Source of the DNA: Phycisphaerae bacterium | GTDB taxonomy: Bacteria; Planctomycetota; Phycisphaerae; Phycisphaerales; UBA1924 | Direction of reading: 5' to 3' | DNA: 64,000 nucleotides | Assembly: GCA_030432255.1 (NCBI GenBank) | Contig: JAUIHS010000003.1 | Span: forward strand, 124,001-188,000 | Shown: positions 1 to 8,348 of the stretch, one piece after another | How positions within the stretch are numbered: position 1 is the first letter of the stretch | How the letters are laid out: each line of letters opens with the position of its first letter | Translations under genes and position numbers: made by a program | Notes under the pieces: model-generated | What the model was told of the DNA's origin: nothing | What the model saw: the letters and a program-made list of their open reading frames with translations, nothing else | Databases searched by the model: none

Positions 1-2295
1 GAGTTGCTCTGCCTGAACGTTGCAGGAGACGGCAATGATCACCTTGCCGGACTCGGTGAACTTGATGGCATTGCCGGCGAGGTTCAGCAGGACCTGGCGG
101 AGACGAGTGGGATCGGACATGATCTGCGCCGGGATCGGCGTCTCGTAGCGCACGTCCAGACCGATGCCCTTGCCTCGAGCACGCGGCGCAACGAGCGCGG
201 CAGTCTCCCGAACAATGGCCACCGGATCGATCGTGAGTCGTTCGACATTCAGTTGGCCCGCTTCGATCTTCGAGACATCAAGGATGTCGTTGATGATCGT
301 GAGCAGGTGATCCGCGTTCGACTGAATCGTCGTGATGGCTTCAGCCGCCTGAACGGGATCATGGATCAGTTCGCCCTCAGACTGCAGCAGGTCGGCGTAA
401 CCGAGGATCGCGGTCATGGGCGTCCGGATCTCGTGGCTCATGTTGGCAAGGAACTCGCTCTTGGACCTGTTCGCCGCTTCGGCGTCGGCGAGCGCCGTTC
501 GCAGCGCCTGGATATCGATGTTCACGCCCACCATCCGCATCGGCTCGCCCTGTTCCGTCCAGGCGACGATCTCGCCGATCTCACGTACCCACTGCCAGCT
601 TCCGTTCTTGCAGCGCATGCGATGCTCGCTGATGTAGAGAGGAAGCGAGCCGGTGTGGTGACGCATCAACGCATTGAGGGCGCCCTCCAGGTCATCCGGG
701 TGACACAGCGACTTCCACGTCTCCACCCCCATGGGAAGTTCGCCCGGTTGATAGCCGAGCATCGTGTACCACGTATCGCTGAAGACCGTTTCGCCTCCGT
801 TCAGATTCCAGTCCCACATCCCGATGTTGGCAGCCTTCATGGCGAGGTCAAGGCGCTCTTCGGCCTCCTTGATCTTCTCGTTTGCCAGCTTCATTGCCGT
901 GATGTCGAATCGCAGCGAGATGTAACGACAGATGTTGCCATCCGAGTCGAACTGCGGCACATTCATCGCCTCCACCCAGTAGAGCGAACCGTCCTTGGCT
1001 CGATTGCACACCTCGCCGCGCCAATGATGACCCGAAGAGAGGGCGTTCCACATGTCAGCCCAGAATTCCCGGGGATGGTGACCCGAGTTCAGTATCTGGT
1101 GGGTGTTTCCAATCAGTTCATCGCGCTCATACCCGCTGAGGCGACAGAGGCCCTCGTTGACATCCACGATGGTCCCGTCGGGATCCGTGATCGAGAAGAT
1201 GGTGTGGTGCTCGAACGCAGACCGAAGTGACAGGTTCTCAGATGCGATGCGCTCAGAGTATCTGGCAACTCGGCGCCTTGTGCTTACGAGACTGCCAGTC
1301 ATGACCACCAGGAGCAGTGATGTGACCAGGCCGATCACGAGCTCCGAGTAGGCGACCGAATAGTCGGCCGCGAAGACCTCGGCATCTCCGGGCACGATGC
1401 TGAGTACGAGTCGCCTGTGATTCAGCGAGACGGATGTCTCCCGATGGTGCAGCGACTCCTGGAGCCCGTCGTAGCCGGCTGACTGGTAGATGATCGCCTC
1501 AGCACTCGGATCCACGATCCGGGCATTGACGTTGCTCGATTCCAGCAGTTCACCGGACCGGATGAGTTCACCGAATCGAACCGGGGCGCTGATCCAGCCA
1601 TGGAGCGATGCCTCGCGTTCCGCAGGGGTCCCCGCAGGTTCCCCGTTGGCATACACCGGATGCACAAGCGAGAGGCTGTCACCGCCGGGCAAGCCTCTCT
1701 CCGTCAGGAAGCTCTCACACAGCCGCGTGGTCTTCGTGAGCATGGCACTCTCGTAGATCCGGCGCATCTGCTCATGAGTTCGGAGGTCCGCACCGATCAG
1801 GTCGTGATCGCTGCCGGCAGGTTCGTAGTACTTGATGACGTAGCCGGGCCATTCGTGCGGAGTCGATTCCGAGGCATCCAGGCCTCGGATGGCGAAGTTT
1901 TCAAGCCCCTCTTCGTGTGCTCGCTCAAGGAATGCCGGAAGGCCTTCCTCCGTCACGCGCTCGACGAATGCGAGCCCGTGAATGCCGGGGAACCGATGCG
2001 TCGGATCAACAGAGTCGACGTACTGCTTCCACTCAGAGCGGTCCACGTACACGGATGCTGCGAAGAGCGCCACCGCGTCCTGCAGGACTCCCGAGTACAG
2101 CGCCAGCCGGTGCTCCAGATCCCTGGTGAAGGTCGCAGAAGCCTGCTCGAAACGCTCGCTCGCGCGCTCGTCTGCGATGGCCCTGAGTTTCTGGAAGGTC
2201 AGCAGGGTGACCGTAAGGGAGATCGCAGCGATCGCGCCGAGCGGCCAGTAGGCTCTCAAGAGCTGGTCTCGTTTGTCGCGTGGTCTGATATCCAC
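1..2295 (-). CDS. CHASE-PAS-PAS sensor histidine kinase, 3' end beyond window
   Basis: A membrane sensor kinase that runs off the left edge, with about 765 codons visible. Residues 15-35 and 317-338 are hydrophobic helices that flank a CHASE-like periplasmic sensor region (about 50-270). Two PAS domains follow, around 360-470 (with SITDPDGTIVDVNEG) and 480-600. The HisKA box SHEIRTP has its phosphoacceptor His near residue 621. The N-box of the ATPase domain (LLNLAGNAIKF) lies at the very edge, so the G boxes and any receiver domain are off the window. Start GTG at 2295: an in-frame TGA lies only four codons upstream, and GGAG precedes it. The family autophosphorylates on His in response to an extracellular ligand. 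The ligand and partner regulator are not visible. High confidence in architecture. Confidence 0.9.
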   Translation of the reverse strand, partial: MDIRPRDKRDQLLRAYWPLGAIAAISLTVTLLTFQKLRAIADERASERFEQASATFTRDLEHRLALYSGVLQDAVALFAASVYVDRSEWKQYVDSVDPTHRFPGIHGLAFVERVTEEGLPAFLERAHEEGLENFAIRGLDASESTPHEWPGYVIKYYEPAGSDHDLIGADLRTHEQMRRIYESAMLTKTTRLCESFLTERGLPGGDSLSLVHPVYANGEPAGTPAEREASLHGWISAPVRFGELIRSGELLESSNVNARIVDPSAEAIIYQSAGYDGLQESLHHRETSVSLNHRRLVLSIVPGDAEVFAADYSVAYSELVIGLVTSLLLVVMTGSLVSTRRRVARYSERIASENLSLRSAFEHHTIFSITDPDGTIVDVNEGLCRLSGYERDELIGNTHQILNSGHHPREFWADMWNALSSGHHWRGEVCNRAKDGSLYWVEAMNVPQFDSDGNICRYISLRFDITAMKLANEKIKEAEERLDLAMKAANIGMWDWNLNGGETVFSDTWYTMLGYQPGELPMGVETWKSLCHPDDLEGALNALMRHHTGSLPLYISEHRMRCKNGSWQWVREIGEIVAWTEQGEPMRMVGVNIDIQALRTALADAEAANRSKSEFLANMSHEIRTPMTAILGYADLLQSEGELIHDPVQAAEAITTIQSNADHLLTIINDILDVSKIEAGQLNVERLTIDPVAIVRETAALVAPRARGKGIGLDVRYETPIPAQIMSDPTRLRQVLLNLAGNAIKFTESGKVIIAVSCNVQAEQL

Positions 2296-2455
2296 GAGGC
2301 GGCCTCACTCCAACCGTAGTCAGACAGCAGTGACTGTCGACGCTTCTGAGATCTGTCGACCATTCGGCTGGTGAAGTCAATCCCATATCACCCCCCGGGC
2401 GGATCCCGCGCCGGGTAGTCGAACATTTGGACCAGCATGAAGGTGCAATAAACAA

Positions 2456-2483
2456 GCAAGGCCCCCGACATGGGGGGCCTTGC
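2456..2483 (-). terminator. Intrinsic terminator after the metalloprotease gene
   Basis: A perfect 11-bp stem (2456-2466 with 2473-2483) and 6-base loop. Reading on the minus strand it is followed by a T-rich tail (TTGTTTATTG). It lies about 60 bp past the stop codon of the metalloprotease gene. The 249-bp gap between that gene and the upstream-facing kinase holds nothing else recognisable. Confidence 0.8.
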
Positions 2484-2544
2484 TCTCAGTGACGGCGCAT
2501 CATGGCCGTTTCCGGTTGGTCTCTGCTGTGGTCGAAGCGTCAAT

Positions 2545-5496
2545 TCAGTTGCACGTCGTGCCCCAGGCGTCGAGCAGCAGGTTGAGGTCCGCGAAGTTCA
2601 CGGAGCCCGAGTTGTTGACGTCACCGTTGGTTCCCGGGGTCACGATGGCCCCCCAGTTGTCGAGCAGGATCTCGAGGTCGGCGAAGTCGACGCTGTTGTC
2701 GCCGTTGGCGTCGGGACAGAGCGGCTGGCAATCGATGGTCAGGAGACCCTCGCCCTGGTTGCCGGAGGCATAGCCGCCGACGCGGAGGCGATAAGTCCGT
2801 CCCTCGACCACGTTCGCCTGGATTCTCGACGAGTATCCCGAGCATCCGGAGGCATCGTCGTTGCACTCAAGGAGTTGTGCATCGGTCGGAGGGCAGTGTC
2901 CGCCGGTGGTGTAGAGGACGAGGTCGGTGTCATACTCGGCCTGGCCGCACGTCGAGATCGTGACGCGGCCGGTGCACTCGGCGGTGTAGAGGTACCAGAT
3001 GTCATGGTAGGTCTGGCCGTCGAACTGGCAGCGTGTGTGGGCGAGGCCATCGGTGGTGGCGCAGGTGGTGTCAAAGAAGGTGTCACCATTCCCGATGGGC
3101 AGTGCATCAGAGCAGTCGTCATTCACCACGACCGGGGTCAGGGAGACGGTGAGCTGGCCGGAGCCCTCGTCGTCGGACTGATACCCACCCACGCGGATCA
3201 TGAGTTCCTCGTCGCGATTGACGTTGGCGATGACCCGGGAGCTGTAGCCGGAGCAACCGCTGGCGTCGTCGTTGCAGCCGACAACCTGCGAGGAGAAGGG
3301 CGGGCAGGCACCCGTGTAACGGTACACGACGATGTCCGTGTCGTAGTCGGCCTGGTTGCAGGTCGAGACGGTCAGAACACCATCGCAACTGGGCGTGAAG
3401 CGGTACCAGACATCGTTGTAGGTCTGGCCGTCGAACTGGCAGGAACTGTGCGTGTAGCCGTCCGTCCAGGCGTTCGTGGTGTCGAAGGAATGGGTGCCCT
3501 CACCGACAAAGAGCGCATCGGAGCAGTAGTCGTTGACGGGGCGGACCTCGATGGTGTTGTAGAGGTAGGTGCTGTTGTTGTTGCTGTAGTTGTCACCGCT
3601 GTAGCTGGAGCCATTGCGACTCACGATTGCACCGACGTAATAGGTGCCTGGCGCCATGTTCGATGGAATCGAGGTGGAGAGATCGCCCGTCCACCAACTG
3701 CCCGCCGAGAAGGAGGACCAGTTCCAGTAGCTACCGATCTGAGTGTCGCCCGTCGAGATGATGTCATTCGTCGAGAGGAAGAAACGAATGCGCAGGTTGC
3801 TCGTTGAAGCGCTGGACATGTTCTCGACAGTGATGTCACGGATGGTGATGGGATCACCGGGCTGGTAGTACGTTGTGTTCGTCGTGGTGTTGGCCAGGCT
3901 GCCACCATTGGAGTAGTAGGACTCGACGCCGATGTCCTGGCGTGCCGGCACGGAGGTCTGGTCGTCGTAGAGATCGCGAAGGGCGTACGCATCCCATGAG
4001 TGCATGCCCAGACCGTCCTCAACGATGTTGCTGTAGTAGGCATGCATGATCGAGGGGCGGTTGTAGGAATAGTCTTCGACACAGCTCCCGCGCTGGAGTC
4101 CCCAGGCGTGGCCGAGTTCGTGGTAGACGACCGGCTTGTAGTTGATGACGCTGTTGTTGCCCAGCGCGTAGTCGAAGCTCTCCGTCCATGAGTACGCGGG
4201 GTTGAACATGATGTCCGTCTGGCTCATCTCGCAGCAGGGGCAGCCGGAGGGGAACCACGTGATGTTCAGGGCCAGCGCGCTGCCCCAGTTGAAGCCATAC
4301 AGGCTGTTCAGGGTGGACTGGCTGACCCAGCCGGCGAATTCGTTGTCGCTGTTGTCGCCGATGCCTCCGTCACTTGCGACGTAACGGAAGATGTCCATGA
4401 CCTGGTTGAACTCCCACATCGAGGAGTTGTTCTCGTCGTAGCTCCACCAGTCCGACGGCACCTGCTCCATGGTCAGGAAGAGATCGAAGTAGCCGCAGTA
4501 GCACAGCGCAGCACGGGCCGCATCCGTCATCGTTGCGGTCGGAAGCGCCGCGTCAGGTGTCGCCACCGTCATCGACTCCCGGAATCGACGCAGTTCGTCA
4601 AGGTCACCCGGAAGGCGGGGCTGAGAGTCGACCATCTGCGGCTGGTCCGGGGTCAATCCGTTGGTCAACGGACGTCCGCCCGGTTCGTGAACCACGCGCT
4701 GGGACGGAAGCGCTGACTCGGGCGCACCGCCGAAGCGACCCACGCCACGGAGGATCGGATCCTCGGGGGCCGGGCCGCGCGCAAGATCCTGCACCGCGTC
4801 ACGGAACTGGTTGAGCGTCAGCACCTGCACCACTTCATCCGTGGTGCGCGTGCGCGCCGAATCACGCCCGGGCTCGCCGGCGACCGGCGCATCTTCCATC
4901 AGACCTTCAGGTCGGTCGATGGTCGCCATACCGTCGATGATCTGAAGCACCCGATCAGTCGTTCGGATGCTCCCATCAGTCACACCGAGGACTGCCTGGC
5001 CCTGGGCCGTGACCGGGTAGACATCACCCGAGCGCTGGTCTCCGACGATCCGGAAGACGCCCTGGTTGCCACCGATGATCGGGTTGGCATAGCGCTTCCC
5101 GTCGTACTGCGTGAAAATCATGTAGCGCTCGCCCAGCTTCAGATTCGGGCTGCAGCACACGCTCATGGCGCGAACGCCGTCATCGCCGCCGGCCATGGTG
5201 AGAACCACGTCGCCGCCGTCCGCAATGTCAACGGCTCGATCCGCAGACGTCACGAGTTCAACATCCGACAGCGTGATGTCGGTGAAGACCATGATGCCGT
5301 CGGCACCCGTCCACGGAGTCCGGGCGGTCACCGTGCCGATCACGACCACGTCCGAGGCGTGGGTCATCTCGTTCAGTTCCACCTTGGGATAGTGAGCCTC
5401 AGCTGTGCCGGTGGTCGCCAGTAGAATCGATGCTGCCACGATGGGCGCACGGAGACCAACGGCCAGCTTCCGCTGGCGCTTGAGAAAATGTCGCAT
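2545..5496 (-). CDS. Secreted matrixin-like zinc metalloprotease with dockerin-like tail
   Basis: A 983-residue exported protein. Residues 1-34 form a signal peptide ending in AEA. The zinc site is HELGHAWGL with H459, E460 and H463, and a Met-turn-like SIMHAYY follows about 20 residues later, as in metzincin peptidases. After the catalytic part comes a CARDB-like domain (about 520-650). Then come two near-identical beta domains (about 655-785 and 785-915) that both contain FDGQTY and CNDDASGCSGYSSR, resembling pre-peptidase C-terminal domains. The end is a pair of dockerin-like repeats, SVDFADLEILLDNWG and SVNFADLNLLLDAWG, bracketed by cysteines. Start ATG 5496 has GGAGG 7 bases upstream; an in-frame ATG at 5523 has none. 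The third zinc ligand is not obvious after HELGHAWGL, so the exact peptidase family is inferred. Confidence 0.82.
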   Translation of the reverse strand: MRHFLKRQRKLAVGLRAPIVAASILLATTGTAEAHYPKVELNEMTHASDVVVIGTVTARTPWTGADGIMVFTDITLSDVELVTSADRAVDIADGGDVVLTMAGGDDGVRAMSVCCSPNLKLGERYMIFTQYDGKRYANPIIGGNQGVFRIVGDQRSGDVYPVTAQGQAVLGVTDGSIRTTDRVLQIIDGMATIDRPEGLMEDAPVAGEPGRDSARTRTTDEVVQVLTLNQFRDAVQDLARGPAPEDPILRGVGRFGGAPESALPSQRVVHEPGGRPLTNGLTPDQPQMVDSQPRLPGDLDELRRFRESMTVATPDAALPTATMTDAARAALCYCGYFDLFLTMEQVPSDWWSYDENNSSMWEFNQVMDIFRYVASDGGIGDNSDNEFAGWVSQSTLNSLYGFNWGSALALNITWFPSGCPCCEMSQTDIMFNPAYSWTESFDYALGNNSVINYKPVVYHELGHAWGLQRGSCVEDYSYNRPSIMHAYYSNIVEDGLGMHSWDAYALRDLYDDQTSVPARQDIGVESYYSNGGSLANTTTNTTYYQPGDPITIRDITVENMSSASTSNLRIRFFLSTNDIISTGDTQIGSYWNWSSFSAGSWWTGDLSTSIPSNMAPGTYYVGAIVSRNGSSYSGDNYSNNNSTYLYNTIEVRPVNDYCSDALFVGEGTHSFDTTNAWTDGYTHSSCQFDGQTYNDVWYRFTPSCDGVLTVSTCNQADYDTDIVVYRYTGACPPFSSQVVGCNDDASGCSGYSSRVIANVNRDEELMIRVGGYQSDDEGSGQLTVSLTPVVVNDDCSDALPIGNGDTFFDTTCATTDGLAHTRCQFDGQTYHDIWYLYTAECTGRVTISTCGQAEYDTDLVLYTTGGHCPPTDAQLLECNDDASGCSGYSSRIQANVVEGRTYRLRVGGYASGNQGEGLLTIDCQPLCPDANGDNSVDFADLEILLDNWGAIVTPGTNGDVNNSGSVNFADLNLLLDAWGTTCN

Positions 5497-5525
5497 TGAT
5501 GAACCTCCAGGGTCTTGTGCCATCT

Positions 5526-5555
5526 GGCCCGGTCGTCGGGCCCTCTCACGAGAGG
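5526..5555 (-). promoter_or_regulatory. Tandem 5' leader hairpins of the metalloprotease mRNA
   Basis: Two adjacent inverted repeats: a 6-bp stem (5526-5531 with 5537-5542) and a 5-bp stem with CACG loop (5542-5546 with 5551-5555). They lie about 20 bp upstream of the GGAGG of the metalloprotease gene. They could be an mRNA-stabilising or translation-controlling structure; the function is inferred. Confidence 0.4.
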
Positions 5556-5695
5556 CCGCGGCTGGGCACGCACGGTCGTGCCCGTCGCCTCATGCCTCAT
5601 TGATAGAGAGCGTGAACGGACCCGCACACGCGCACCCACATTCAGGAAGTCGCAATTCCTGCACCATGGCAGGTGTTTGGCGGGGGGCCTTCGGC

Positions 5696-5701
5696 TACCT
5701 T
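5696..5701 (+). promoter_or_regulatory. Candidate -10 box (TACCTT) of the nitrilase gene
   Basis: TACCTT ends 7 bases before ATG 5709 and there is no ribosome site between. If used, transcription would begin at or next to the start codon (leaderless). No clear -35 box. Confidence 0.35.
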
Positions 5702-5708
5702 ACGCACC

Positions 5709-6533
5709 ATGTCATCACGAACACTCACCATTGCTCTGATCAGCGAAGTCTTCTACGAGGCCGACGGCCGAGATCGCCTGCACGCCCGCCTGACCCAGGC
5801 GAAGGAACGCGGGGCCGAACTTGCCGTCCTGCCGGAGATTCCCCTCAATCCATGGTCACCGGCCACGAAGACGGTCCGGGACGACGATGCGGAGGACCCC
5901 GAGGGGCCGCGGCACAGGATGCAGTCCGAAGCCGCCCGGGACATCGGGATCGGTCTGCTCGGCGGAGCAATCGTCAAAGACCCGAAGACCGGACGACGCC
6001 ACAACACCGCGCTTGTCTTCAATCCGGCGGGCGACCTGATCAGCACCTTCCGGAAGATCCATGTCCCCGACGAGCCCGGCTTCTGGGAGTGCGATCACTA
6101 CGATCCAGGTGAGGAAGTGTCGCGACCGATCGAGGGATTCCCGATGACCTTCGGTGTGCAGATCTGCTCGGACATCAATCGCCCTCAGGGCTCACACCTG
6201 CTCGGTGCATTGGGCGCGCACGCCGTGATCTGTCCGCGCTCAACCGAACTGTGCACCTACCACAGGTGGCGCACCGTCTTCCAGGCCAACGCCATCACCT
6301 CGTCGCTGTTCGTGCTCTCCGTGAATCGACCCAACCCCGAGCAAGGCGTTCTCATCGGCGGACCCTCCATCTGTGTCGCGCCGAACGGAACGATCATGCT
6401 CGAGACGGTAGAGCCCGTCGGTGTTGTAACCATCGATGTTTCAAGCCTCGCGCAGGCGAAGAAGGACTACCCAGGGTACCTCCCCGTTCCCGCAGACCTG
6501 TACGCCCGCGCCTGGAGCGAGGTGCCGCGCTGA
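5709..6533 (+). CDS. Carbon-nitrogen hydrolase (nitrilase superfamily)
   Basis: A 274-residue cytoplasmic amidase-like enzyme. The catalytic triad of the superfamily is complete: E43 in LPEIPLNP, K116 in FRKIHVP and C153 in QICSDIN. These enzymes hydrolyse amides or carbamoyl amides by a Cys thioester intermediate. Family members include N-carbamoylputrescine amidase and beta-ureidopropionase, but the substrate cannot be told here. The start was set at ATG 5709 because the longer frame (5673) begins with unrelated residues before MSSRTLTIAL, which matches the usual first beta strand. A -10-like hexamer sits 7 bases upstream. The gene is followed 44 bp later by an amidinotransferase-fold gene, a pairing that recalls guanidine or agmatine breakdown; this link is an inference. 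Confidence 0.85.
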   Translation: MSSRTLTIALISEVFYEADGRDRLHARLTQAKERGAELAVLPEIPLNPWSPATKTVRDDDAEDPEGPRHRMQSEAARDIGIGLLGGAIVKDPKTGRRHNTALVFNPAGDLISTFRKIHVPDEPGFWECDHYDPGEEVSRPIEGFPMTFGVQICSDINRPQGSHLLGALGAHAVICPRSTELCTYHRWRTVFQANAITSSLFVLSVNRPNPEQGVLIGGPSICVAPNGTIMLETVEPVGVVTIDVSSLAQAKKDYPGYLPVPADLYARAWSEVPR

Positions 6534-6539
6534 TGCGCC

Positions 6540-6569
6540 TTGTCCGTGCAGTCAGTTGCGTGATACGCT
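6540..6569 (+). promoter_or_regulatory. Candidate promoter TTGTCC-18-TACGCT
   Basis: TTGTCC (6540-6545), an 18-base spacer and TACGCT (6564-6569) with an extended TGA. The -10 ends 8 bases before ATG 6578 and no Shine-Dalgarno fits between, so the mRNA would be leaderless or nearly so. Confidence 0.4.
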
Positions 6570-6577
6570 GACAAACC

Positions 6578-7660
6578 ATGCAAGCGAAACCGGAACATTC
6601 CGGAAGAGAGCCGCGCAGACGTGAGGCGACTCGGCCGCTTCCCGCCACCGTGCGCGGTTCAACGGCTCGCTATGCAGTTCTCATGGGACAGCCGCGGCAC
6701 TTCGCATCGATCCCATCGCGCAGAGTGTCTCCCCGGGACGAGCGATCACCCGCCTATCGAGGGAAAGCGGATCGTGACATTGCGATGATGCAGTGGCAGA
6801 GTCTCGCCAAGGTGCTGGCCCGGCTCGGGCTGGACATCCTCGCCATGCCTGCTGACAAGAAACGGCCCGCTCTCGCACTCGCGGGCGAGGCCGGCATGAT
6901 GACCAGCCACTCACCTGATGAAGCCGTCGCCGACCGCACCTTCATTCGCGCGACTCCAGTTGCGCCGGATCACGGTGCCTGCCTCGAGTTCGAACGTGTT
7001 GTTCGCGGCATCGGCTACCAGGTGACGGCAATCGACCTGCCCTTCGCGGGAGATGCGGATGTGATCCACTGCGGGCACGAACACATCCTCACCTGGGGCG
7101 AGGCGGAAGCGACCGAACGTCGCCTTCTCGGGCGGAACACTCCGACTTACGGCACGAACCGTGCCTCCCGCGAACGCATTTCGGCGCTCCTCGACAACGA
7201 ACGCGTCGTCGAAATGCAGCTCATCGATCCCCGATATCCACGCGGCAGCCTGTGCGCATGCGGTCTCGGGCCCGGTCATCGCGTGCTCATGGTGAATGTC
7301 AATGCATTCGATGATGACGCTCGCCGACTCATACTCGCAGGGAAGATCAAGGCCGCCGACTACATCATCCCCCTCGCCGACAAGGATGCCGCGATGTACG
7401 CCGCGAACTCCTTCCAGGTGACGGACCGCAACGGCCGGCATCACCTCATCGTTCCCGAGGGCATCTCAGATGAACTTCTGGCCCGGATCGAGGGCGTTGG
7501 TGTGCGTCCCGTGCCAGTCCAGCTCTCCGAGTGGATCAAGAAGGACCACGGCAGCGTGAAGGCCCTGCTCTGCGACCTCGGGTGGATGTGCGATGATCGC
7601 CGGACGCAGGCGCCCGAAGTCGTCGAATTCCGCAAGTCAATCCGCGTGAGTCCGGGGTAG
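6578..7660 (+). CDS. Divergent amidinotransferase / dimethylargininase-fold protein
   Basis: A 360-residue protein resembling the amidinotransferase (DDAH/arginine deiminase-like) superfamily. What matches: RYAVLMGQPRHF (31-42) as the first strand, AGDADVIHCGHEHILTWG (157-174) followed by YGTNR (191-195), LIDPRYPRG (215-223), and KKDHGSVKALLCDLG (321-335) with a candidate nucleophile C332. In active DDAH-type enzymes the DPR motif is followed by a catalytic His in a HLDT-like string. Here the aligned residues read RGSL, so that His appears to be lost. The N-terminal INPWM-type motif is also absent. It may be a divergent enzyme or a non-catalytic homologue. The ATG at 6578 is kept because the next ATG (6683) would cut the first strand. 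The position behind a nitrilase gene suggests a shared nitrogen-compound role. Confidence 0.65.
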   Translation: MQAKPEHSGREPRRREATRPLPATVRGSTARYAVLMGQPRHFASIPSRRVSPRDERSPAYRGKADRDIAMMQWQSLAKVLARLGLDILAMPADKKRPALALAGEAGMMTSHSPDEAVADRTFIRATPVAPDHGACLEFERVVRGIGYQVTAIDLPFAGDADVIHCGHEHILTWGEAEATERRLLGRNTPTYGTNRASRERISALLDNERVVEMQLIDPRYPRGSLCACGLGPGHRVLMVNVNAFDDDARRLILAGKIKAADYIIPLADKDAAMYAANSFQVTDRNGRHHLIVPEGISDELLARIEGVGVRPVPVQLSEWIKKDHGSVKALLCDLGWMCDDRRTQAPEVVEFRKSIRVSPG

Positions 7661-7674
7661 AGGACTCTGGCGCC

Positions 7675-8274
7675 CTACGCCGTCGAAGCGTGCCGGAGCG
7701 CGAGGATGAGCTCAACCTTCCCGGTCGGCTCATCGAGTTGCCGTGCAATCTCAATCGGTGCCTGTCCCATGTCCGCCAGTTCATGCACTCGACGTGTCAA
7801 CGGATCCATATGAGGCGACGGCGGGGGGGGAGTCGGTGCGGCGGGTGGGTTGCGGAAGACCATTTCCGTCGCCGCCGGGCCGGCAGGGCGAGCCACTTCG
7901 GCGTCTCTCTCAGACGTCTGCTCCTCAAGGTGACGGATGCGGTCATCCGTCAAACGCAGGACCTGCTCCAGCCGCTGGATGCGATTGTCAATCTGGGCCG
8001 CACACTCGCGGGTCAGTTCTTGGATGCGAACCATCGCGGCGTCGAGTTCATCCCGACGCGCCTGCGAGCCTGATCTGGATGATTCACCGGCTAGGCTCTC
8101 ACGCCTGCCGTCCGCCCGTCGGGTGATCTCCCGTGATCGTCGACGAAGTCGAATCAGCAACCACAGGGACAGCAGGGCAATGCCCGCCGCCATCATGGCG
8201 CTCGGGAGAACAGAGCCGTTCGTCGCCGCGACCAGTCCCTCAAGCAGCGTGTCTGATGCCCAACTCTCCGCCAA
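7675..8274 (-). CDS. Membrane-anchored coiled-coil protein with C-terminal HTH-like segment
   Basis: A 199-residue protein of unknown function. One transmembrane helix at about residues 23-42 (SAMMAAGIALLSLWLLIRL) is followed by a basic stretch. A predicted coiled coil follows (about 70-125, DELDAAMVRIQEL onward), then a proline-rich linker (PPAAPTPPPPSP). The C-terminal helical segment MGQAPIEIARQLDEPTGKVE looks like the helix-turn-helix tail of DUF2802/DUF6115-type proteins. Start TTG 8274 has GGAG about 10 bases upstream. It faces the preceding gene with a 14-bp gap and is divergent from tilS. Confidence 0.65.
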   Translation of the reverse strand: MAESWASDTLLEGLVAATNGSVLPSAMMAAGIALLSLWLLIRLRRRSREITRRADGRRESLAGESSRSGSQARRDELDAAMVRIQELTRECAAQIDNRIQRLEQVLRLTDDRIRHLEEQTSERDAEVARPAGPAATEMVFRNPPAAPTPPPPSPHMDPLTRRVHELADMGQAPIEIARQLDEPTGKVELILALRHASTA

Positions 8275-8336
8275 TTGCCGTCACTCCAAACACACTTCGC
8301 GCGCGCCTCCTGCACACGTCCACTCCGCGTTATCGG

Positions 8337-8342
8337 TAGAAT
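8337..8342 (+). promoter_or_regulatory. Candidate -10 box (TAGAAT) of tilS
   Basis: TAGAAT ends 6 bases before the GTG start of tilS, the spacing expected between a -10 box and the transcription start. No Shine-Dalgarno is present. A -35 box is not recognisable. Confidence 0.45.
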
Positions 8343-8348
8343 AACCGA

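Noticed and set aside
4..1230. Long open frame on the plus strand at the left edge
   Set aside because: It is antisense to the sensor kinase, whose minus-strand translation shows clear PAS, HisKA and ATPase motifs; the plus-strand product has no recognisable domain.
5709..7660. Agmatine deiminase plus N-carbamoylputrescine amidase pathway
   Set aside because: The second gene lacks the deiminase His motif and N-terminal motif, so a firm pathway assignment is not justified; only the fold is claimed.
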